This document shows positions 48,524 through 52,990 of a stretch of 52,990 bases of DNA, one piece after another. The notes beneath the pieces were generated by a model. That model did no database searches, was not told the origin of the DNA, and saw only the letters and a list, made by a program, of their open reading frames with translations. The stretch spans positions 1 to 52,990 of the forward strand of contig NZ_CP162513.1 in assembly GCF_040939305.1 (NCBI RefSeq), written 5' to 3'. The position numbers and the translations under genes are program-made. This DNA comes from Herbiconiux sp. A18JL235. GTDB lineage: Bacteria > Actinomycetota > Actinomycetes > Actinomycetales > Microbacteriaceae. The stretch's first letter is position 1. Every line of letters starts with the position of its first letter.

Positions 48524-49327
48524 ATGATCGACAGCAGCAACCTCAACGCCCTCACCGGTGCCACCGTGTACGACAACGACGGTGACAAGATCGGCTCCGT
48601 CGGCCAGATCTTCACCGACCCCGCCACGGGCGGCGCGTCCTGGATCACCGTGAAGACCGGCCTGTTCGGCACCGGCGAGTCGTTCGTTCCGGCCACCGAG
48701 GCCACCTTCGACGGCAACGACGACGTCCGCGTCAGCTACACCAAGGCCTTCGTCAAAGACGCCCCCCGCGTCGACACCGACGGCGAACTCGACCAGAACG
48801 ACACCGACGCCCTCTACACCTACTACGGCTTCAGCTCCGGGTCGACGACCACCGACTACGACACCACCGGCACCGACACCGACGCGACCGTCGGTCACGA
48901 CACCTCCGGGCCGAACACGGACGACGCGATCACCCGCTCGGAGGAACACCTGCGGGTCGGCACGGAGCGGGTCGAGACCGGCCGAGCGCGCCTGCACAAG
49001 TACGTCGTCACCGAGCAGGAGACCGTCACCGTCCCCGTCAGCCACGAAGAAGTCCGCGTCGTCACCGAACCCATCACCGACGGCAACATCGGCGACGCCC
49101 TCGACGGGCCGGACATCAGCGAAGAAGACCACGAGGTCGTCCTCACCGGTGACCGCGTGGTCACCGACACCGAAGCCGTCCCGGTCGAGCGGGTGCGGCT
49201 GGAGACCGAGACGGTCACCGACCAGGAGACCGTCACCGGCGACGTCCGCAAGGAACGCATCGACATCGACGGCGACACCACCACCGGCACCACCGAAGCA
49301 TCCGACGGCACTACGCCGCGGATCTAG
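48524..49327 (+). CDS. PRC-barrel plus DUF2382 stress protein
   Basis: 267 aa from ATG 48524. Residues 1-80 are a PRC barrel (LNALTGATVYDNDGDKIGSV, FVPATEATFDGNDDVRVSYT); an acidic Thr/Asp-rich linker; residues about 135-250 are DUF2382 (EEHLRVGTERVETGRARLHK ... VPVERVRLETETVTDQETV). Proteins of this type (YsnF-like) are induced by general stress and are abundant and soluble. Similar to 50013-50621, apparently an old duplication. Confidence 0.9.
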   Translation: MIDSSNLNALTGATVYDNDGDKIGSVGQIFTDPATGGASWITVKTGLFGTGESFVPATEATFDGNDDVRVSYTKAFVKDAPRVDTDGELDQNDTDALYTYYGFSSGSTTTDYDTTGTDTDATVGHDTSGPNTDDAITRSEEHLRVGTERVETGRARLHKYVVTEQETVTVPVSHEEVRVVTEPITDGNIGDALDGPDISEEDHEVVLTGDRVVTDTEAVPVERVRLETETVTDQETVTGDVRKERIDIDGDTTTGTTEASDGTTPRI

Positions 49328-49350
49328 CCGCTCGCGCTGCGACGAAAAGC

Positions 49351-50016
49351 ATGACGATGACGAACAACGACAACACCACAGCCGCGGCCGGGTCCGTGCC
49401 GGCCACGGGCGGGTCCGTGCCCGCGGCCGGCGGGTCGGTGCCGCTCGAGGAGCGGGGCACCCTCCGCGAGGAGGTTGTGACCCGGGAGAAGGAGAAGTTC
49501 GGCGGGTTCAAGTTCGGGTCCGCGTTCTTCGGCTGGCTGACCGCCACCGGAACCGGCGTCATCCTCACCGCCCTCGTCGCCGCCACCGGCGCCGCCCTCG
49601 GACTCGGCACCACCGACAACGTCGAGAACCTCGACGAGGGCGACACCACGACGATCGGTATCATCGGCGCCATCGCCCTCGTCGTCGTGCTGCTGATCTC
49701 CTACTTCGCCGGCGGCTACGTCGCCGGCCGGATGGCCCGCTTCGATGGCGTCAAACAGGGTCTGGCCGTGTGGCTGTGGGCGGTCGTGATCGCGATCGTC
49801 GTCGCTATCATCGGGGCGATCGCCGGCAGCCAGTTCAACCTCCTCGGCAACCTCAACAGCTTCCCCCGCATCCCCATCAACGAAGGCGCACTCACGGCCA
49901 CCGGCATCATCACCGCCATCGTGCTCGCCCTCGCCAGCCTCGCCGGCGCGCTGCTAGGTGGGGCTGCGGGGATGCGGTTCCACCGCAAGGTCGACCGCGC
50001 TGGCCTGGGACGGTGA
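49351..50016 (+). CDS. Multi-pass membrane protein with Gly-Ser-Val-Pro repeats
   Basis: 221 aa from ATG 49351. N-terminal triplication GSVPATGGSVPAAGGSVP, then a charged segment and four to five TM helices of the YrzE/TIGR04086-like type (GWLTATGTGVILTALVAATG, ISYFAGGYVAGRMARFDG). Function unknown. It lies 23 bases after the first DUF2382 gene and overlaps the second (GTGA), so all three are co-translated. Confidence 0.72.
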   Translation: MTMTNNDNTTAAAGSVPATGGSVPAAGGSVPLEERGTLREEVVTREKEKFGGFKFGSAFFGWLTATGTGVILTALVAATGAALGLGTTDNVENLDEGDTTTIGIIGAIALVVVLLISYFAGGYVAGRMARFDGVKQGLAVWLWAVVIAIVVAIIGAIAGSQFNLLGNLNSFPRIPINEGALTATGIITAIVLALASLAGALLGGAAGMRFHRKVDRAGLGR

Positions 50017-50621
50017 GGCGCGTGCTTCCCTCCACGAACATTCAAAGCATCGTCGGCGCCACCCTCTACGGTCCCGACGAGGAGAAGATCGGCCGCATCT
50101 CGCAGGTGCTCGTCGATGCCGGCGACGGGCACCCCACCTGGGCCGAAGTGCACGTCGGTACCCTTGGACGGCACACCACGTACGTCCCGCTCCACGAGGC
50201 CACCTGGGAGCACGACGACGTCTACGTCCCCTACGACAAAGACCTCGTCAAAAACGCCCCACGCCCCGACGGCGACGGCGGCCTCGACCCCACCCAGGAG
50301 CAGGAGCTGACCCGTCACTACGCCGGGACAGCAACCCCCGAGCAGCACTCGGCGCACCCACCAGTGAACCACGACGACACCGCCCACGACGAGGCCGCCG
50401 TCAGCGATGACACTGCGGCGGGTGAAACACCAGCACAGCAGCTCGATGATGACGGGGTGCTTTGGGAGGAGCGACTGGTCGTGTCCAAGGAAAAGGTGCC
50501 CGTCGCGAAGGTGCACCTGGAGACCACAACCGTCACCGAAGAACACGAGATCACCGCCGACGTACGGAAGGAACGCATCGCCGTCGACGAACAGAAGACG
50601 ACTCCTCCCCCGCAGATTTAG
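50013..50621 (+). CDS. PRC-barrel plus DUF2382 protein, second copy
   Basis: 202 aa from GTG 50013 (GTG 50022 also possible). PRC barrel at 5-80 (NIQSIVGATLYGPDEEKIGR, TTYVPLHEATWEHDDVYVPY), acidic linker, and a single DUF2382 half-repeat (WEERLVVSKEKVPVAKVHLE, VTEEHEITADVRKERIAV). Shorter than the paralogue at 48524, having lost one DUF2382 half. Ends before a strong terminator. Confidence 0.85.
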   Translation: MRRVLPSTNIQSIVGATLYGPDEEKIGRISQVLVDAGDGHPTWAEVHVGTLGRHTTYVPLHEATWEHDDVYVPYDKDLVKNAPRPDGDGGLDPTQEQELTRHYAGTATPEQHSAHPPVNHDDTAHDEAAVSDDTAAGETPAQQLDDDGVLWEERLVVSKEKVPVAKVHLETTTVTEEHEITADVRKERIAVDEQKTTPPPQI

Positions 50622-50640
50622 GTGCCGACATACCTAAACG

Positions 50641-50674
50641 AAAGGCCCGCCCCCACTCCGGGGGCGGGCCTTTT
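50641..50674. terminator. Strong bidirectional terminator
   Basis: AAAGGCCCGCCCC and GGGGCGGGCCTTTT form a GC-rich stem with a short loop, flanked by A and T tracts on both sides, exactly between the plus-strand stress operon and the convergent CsbD gene. Confidence 0.9.
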
Positions 50675-50691
50675 CGTTGTTCAGTGGTCGG

Positions 50692-50865
50692 CTAGTTCTT
50701 GAACGCGTCCTTGACGTTCTCGCCAGCCTTCTTCACATCGGCGCTGGCCTGATCGGCCTTGCCCTCGGCCACCTTGGAGTCATCGTTGGTGGCCTTGCCG
50801 AAGGCTTCCTTGGCCTTGCCGCCGAGATCTTCGGCCGCGTTCTGCACTTTGTCGTCTGCACCCAT
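50692..50865 (-). CDS. CsbD-family stress protein
   Basis: 57 aa from ATG 50865 with AGGAGGTG seven bases upstream. Classic CsbD composition and pattern: MGADDKVQNAAEDLGGKAKE, then AFGKATNDDSKVAEGKADQA. In other bacteria csbD-like genes are strongly induced by general stress; molecular function unknown. The preceding 250 bp (50866-51117) contain only its promoter and no other gene. Confidence 0.9.
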   Translation of the reverse strand: MGADDKVQNAAEDLGGKAKEAFGKATNDDSKVAEGKADQASADVKKAGENVKDAFKN

Positions 50866-51117
50866 CAGGGCACCTCCTATTCGTTCGCGCCGCTGCTGCG
50901 ACACCCCTTCCCACTCTGCCCCCCTCACCCGCATACCGCACCGGCGCTACCCGACGCACGCGCCCCAATAATGCGGCACGGGCAGGAACCATTTGAGATC
51001 CGGCGGTTGGCTCCGACCGCGCGCACGCTGTCGCCCGAGGCGGCACCGATGATGCAACCGAAACGTGATCAATGACAGCCTGAATTTGGCATTGCGAGAA
51101 GTGGGGTGCGGGGCACA

Positions 51118-51267
51118 ATGAGTGAACCGCTGTTGACAGATCTTGAAGGGTGGAAGCCGGTGCGGAGCGTGTGGGCGCTGCTTGGAATGTTGCTGCTCGG
51201 CCTGGCGCTGGTCGCGACTATCACCGCCGGGATCATGGTCCTTCTGATCCCCCTAGCGCTTCTCTGA
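51118..51267 (+). CDS. Small single-TM protein, 49 aa
   Basis: ATG 51118: MSEPLLTDLEGWKPVRSVWA followed by a long hydrophobic stretch (LLGMLLLGLALVATITAGIM). A membrane peptide, codon bias good, ribosome site moderate (GGGGTGCGGGGC upstream). Six bases separate it from the convergent 53-aa gene. Confidence 0.5.
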   Translation: MSEPLLTDLEGWKPVRSVWALLGMLLLGLALVATITAGIMVLLIPLALL

Positions 51268-51273
51268 CGCAGG

Positions 51274-51435
51274 TCAGCAATCGAAGCCGAGCTCGTCGAG
51301 GCCGAACTCTGTCATATCGTCGAGTTCGTCGAGAATGAGCTTCCAGTGCCCGTCATCGGCCAGAGCGCGAAGAACACCGGGCCTGCCGGTGGCGATGACT
51401 TCCAAGCGCATGCCCGCTGCTGGCTCGTACGTCAC
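51274..51435 (-). CDS. Small acidic protein, 53 aa
   Basis: GTG 51435 to TGA 51274, GGAAGA upstream (a further AGGAGG lies higher up). VTYEPAAGMRLEVIATGRPG, then LADDGHWKLILDELDDMTEF and a terminal Cys. Acidic, soluble, no family recognised. Convergent with the 49-aa gene. Confidence 0.45.
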   Translation of the reverse strand: MTYEPAAGMRLEVIATGRPGVLRALADDGHWKLILDELDDMTEFGLDELGFDC

Positions 51436-51546
51436 GATTCTTCCACCCGACACCCGGAACCGTCACACCTCCTGCACGCTCCCCGCACTTCCCAGCATTC
51501 TCGTCAACCCCGTCTATCGACCGCCCTACGGGTGCTCACTGGGTAG

Positions 51547-51714
51547 ATGTCTAGCAACGTGTGGGTGGTGCTGAGCGTCGATGGTGACCAATCCGAGGTG
51601 GTCGGGATCTTCGAATCAGAGCAGCAGGCCAATGACGCCGCCGAACACACGGGCAAGTACGTCTCGGTCGAGCAACACCACGTGATCGGCCCCAGGGATG
51701 CGTCTGGTCTGTGA
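51547..51714 (+). CDS. Small protein, 55 aa
   Basis: ATG 51547: MSSNVWVVLSVDGDQSEVVG, IFESEQQANDAAEHTGKYVS. It reads as one compact beta-alpha-beta domain (a strand, a helix with the EQQANDAAE pattern, a final strand). Similar small plasmid/actinophage proteins occur but I cannot name the family. Weak ribosome site (GGGTAG). 49 bases before the next gene. Confidence 0.55.
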   Translation: MSSNVWVVLSVDGDQSEVVGIFESEQQANDAAEHTGKYVSVEQHHVIGPRDASGL

Positions 51715-51763
51715 CAATCGTTCACAACCGCACGCCCACTGTCCCGACCAGAAAGACACCATC

Positions 51764-52099
51764 ATGGGGAAGCTGCTCTACGGCACTCACCAGCGCGAAC
51801 TCGAAATCGAAGACCGCCTACTGGCCCACCTCAAGATCGTGATCCTCACCAAACTTCGCCGAACTGAGTGCTTCGCCTTCTCCTGGGAAAACGACGCCGC
51901 CGACGGCAGCGGCCGCGGAACCATCTGGCTCTCCCCGCACATCCCCCTAGAGTTCGACTTCTATGGCGGCCGCCCACCCCGCATCAACCGGGCCTGGCTC
52001 CAAGCACTCACATCCACGGCGGAGCGCGGCGAGCTCCACGCCGTGCCCGAAATGGAAGACTCCGACCCGACCGCGAATCACGCCCAAACACGCCTCTGA
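51764..52099 (+). CDS. Microbacteriaceae-type conserved hypothetical (DUF7882-like)
   Basis: 111 aa from ATG 51764 (in-frame sequence upstream belongs to the previous gene region). MGKLLYGTHQRELEIEDRLL, AHLKIVILTKLRRTECFAFS, GTIWLSPHIPLEFDF. I recognise the start MGKLxYG and the pattern RxExFAFSW as a family abundant in Microbacteriaceae, sometimes mislabelled as DNA ligase. Function unknown; supports the host assignment. Confidence 0.75.
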   Translation: MGKLLYGTHQRELEIEDRLLAHLKIVILTKLRRTECFAFSWENDAADGSGRGTIWLSPHIPLEFDFYGGRPPRINRAWLQALTSTAERGELHAVPEMEDSDPTANHAQTRL

Positions 52100-52215
52100 T
52101 ACTGTTCCTCGCCTGCGGAAAATCAAGGGTGGCCTCGGTCGGCGTCGACCTGTCGAATAACGATCGTTTTTGAGCTTGCGACGTCTCCGAACTAATCGGA
52201 CGTTAGCCTTCGAAC

Positions 52216-52488
52216 ATGCCAGACATCGACCGTGCTTCCGCCCTCGTCCAGGAGTTGATGGACAAATTCGACGACCCAGCCGAGACCATCGCCTCAATGG
52301 AAAGCTTCTTCGCCCTGTTGCAGAAGAACGTGCTGAACACGAAACGCTGGGACAGCCGGCAGGATCTCCGCCTGGCGATCGTGACCTGGATCGAGACGAA
52401 ATACAACCGAAGGCGCCGCCAACGAGGCCTCGGCAAACTCACCCCGGTCGAGTTTGAGATGATCAACAAAGCCGCTACCGCGGCCTAA
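52216..52488 (+). pseudogene. IS3-family transposase C-terminal remnant
   Basis: An open frame of 90 codons from ATG 52216. Its last 67 residues are the end of an IS3-family OrfB integrase: SMESFFALLQKNVLNTKRW, AIVTWIETKYNRRRRQRGLG and KLTPVEFEMINKAA, including the catalytic Glu. The first 23 residues are unrelated, so the fragment may have acquired a start. Region 52489-52680 holds no recognisable gene. Confidence 0.75.
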
Positions 52489-52680
52489 CTACCCCAACCC
52501 CCGAGCATCAACCAAAGTCGGGGCAGACCCTGGTTCCATCACAGGGCGCAATTTTTCACTGGCCACGTAGATGACTTGCCCGTCTTATTGGGTTTAGTGG
52601 GGCTTATGCGATCTGGGAGAAGACTTGCGTTGGCAGATTGTCTTAACTTAGGCAAGAGGTGCCAGACCACTGCATCGTGG

Positions 52681-52990
52681 CTATGTAATCGGCCGACCGG
52701 GGCTCAGTCGAGTGTCGCCTGTGATGCGGTACTCCTGTCCCTCGTTGTACTGCTCTTCACGTCGAGCTGTTTCGGCTGCGATAGCGCGCTCGACAAACTC
52801 TGACCACGACCGGTCCCCCGCCAAGTGTGCTGTGGCTTTGTATGTGGCACGTGCATGGTCGCGAATGATTGGATCGAGATAGATGCTGACGCGCGCCTTG
52901 CCGTCCTCTCCCCCTTTAGGTGCAGCTGTAGGCACCGGCGGGTCGGTCTGAACCGTGGCTGATGCTTGCGGTTGCGCGGACACCGCGACC
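52681..52990 (-). CDS. RHH partition protein, main part (starts at 104 through the origin)
   Basis: Minus-strand frame entering at base 52990 and ending at TGA 52681. The central part is a ribbon-helix-helix unit: DGKARVSIYLDPIIRDHARA, then an amphipathic helix, and SWSEFVERAIAAETARREEQ, followed by a short polar tail ending SPGRPIT. With the 34 codons at 104-1 it makes a 137-aa protein, the size of RHH centromere-binding partners of type Ib ParA. A start inside this part (GTG 52983) is possible but less likely than the ATGA-coupled ATG at 104. Confidence 0.82.
   Translation of the reverse strand, partial: VAVSAQPQASATVQTDPPVPTAAPKGGEDGKARVSIYLDPIIRDHARATYKATAHLAGDRSWSEFVERAIAAETARREEQYNEGQEYRITGDTRLSPGRPIT

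Noticed and set aside
1..52990. CRISPR arrays, tRNA or rRNA genes
   Set aside because: No regularly spaced repeats of 24-40 bp and no tRNA cloverleaf or rRNA signature was seen by eye on either strand; a tRNAscan/Infernal run would be decisive.

Overview
The window reads as a complete circular plasmid of 52,990 bp from a high-GC actinobacterium, most likely Microbacteriaceae (Microbacterium or a relative). The key evidence is at the edges. On the minus strand a reading frame starts at 104, overlapping the parA stop as ATGA, runs off base 1, and continues in frame and without a stop from base 52990 to 52681. Joining the ends makes one 137-aa ribbon-helix-helix partition protein directly behind parA. 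High GC, leaderless or GTG starts, and families I associate with Microbacteriaceae/actinobacteria (the 111-aa MGKLLYG protein, DUF6766, DUF6328, CdnL/CarD) fit this host. I saw no rRNA, tRNA, CRISPR array or core metabolic genes.

Backbone (52.7-14.9 kb through the origin): parA with its RHH partner and an operator/centromere-like dyad cluster; a VirD4/TraD coupling ATPase; a receiver-LuxR-double-excisionase fusion regulator; a mobC/92-aa/mobA relaxase operon with a dyad-rich oriT candidate; unknown plasmid proteins; a plasmid CarD; a Fic toxin with an antitoxin carrying the inhibitory TxxxEG motif; a ParB gene broken in two by about 1.8 kb of inserted DNA (monooxygenase plus GlxA-type regulator); a 155-bp imperfect palindrome; and a winged-helix replication initiator with a small RHH protein. 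There is a relaxase and a coupling protein but no VirB4/mating-pair genes, so the plasmid should be mobilizable rather than self-transmissible.

Defence and mobile region (15-24 kb): visibly less GC-rich DNA holds a two-gene module of unknown function (345 aa plus a 4-TM protein), then a two-gene type I-like restriction-modification system in which M and S are fused and HsdR carries an extra carboxypeptidase-regulatory-like beta domain. A serine recombinase follows. Its upstream dyad is interrupted by an IS30-family element with 3-bp target duplications, and that element's transposase is itself broken by a 40-bp fold-back duplication.

Catabolic and mosaic region (24-41 kb): a GntR/DUF1648 pair; a divergent MFS-marR / GH106-like rhamnosidase-SDR cassette with two phased operators; degraded XRE, Tn3-like, IS256 and IS30 remnants; an oleate cassette in which a TetR repressor is fused in frame to a 3-hydroxyacyl-CoA-dehydrogenase-like enzyme followed by oleate hydratase; a TetR-controlled MDR oxidoreductase/hydrolase pair with a 38-bp palindrome; and a second serine recombinase. 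Two 72-bp direct repeats bracket the 7.7-kb oleate/oxidoreductase block.

Stress island (41-52 kb): about 18 small, mostly membrane or disordered proteins arranged in tightly overlapping operons around a TPR-LuxR regulator (LEA-like protein, holin-family protein, DUF3618, YihY/BrkB, two PRC-barrel/DUF2382 proteins, CsbD, DUF6766, DUF6328, several single-TM peptides). It looks like a plasmid-borne envelope/desiccation-stress kit.
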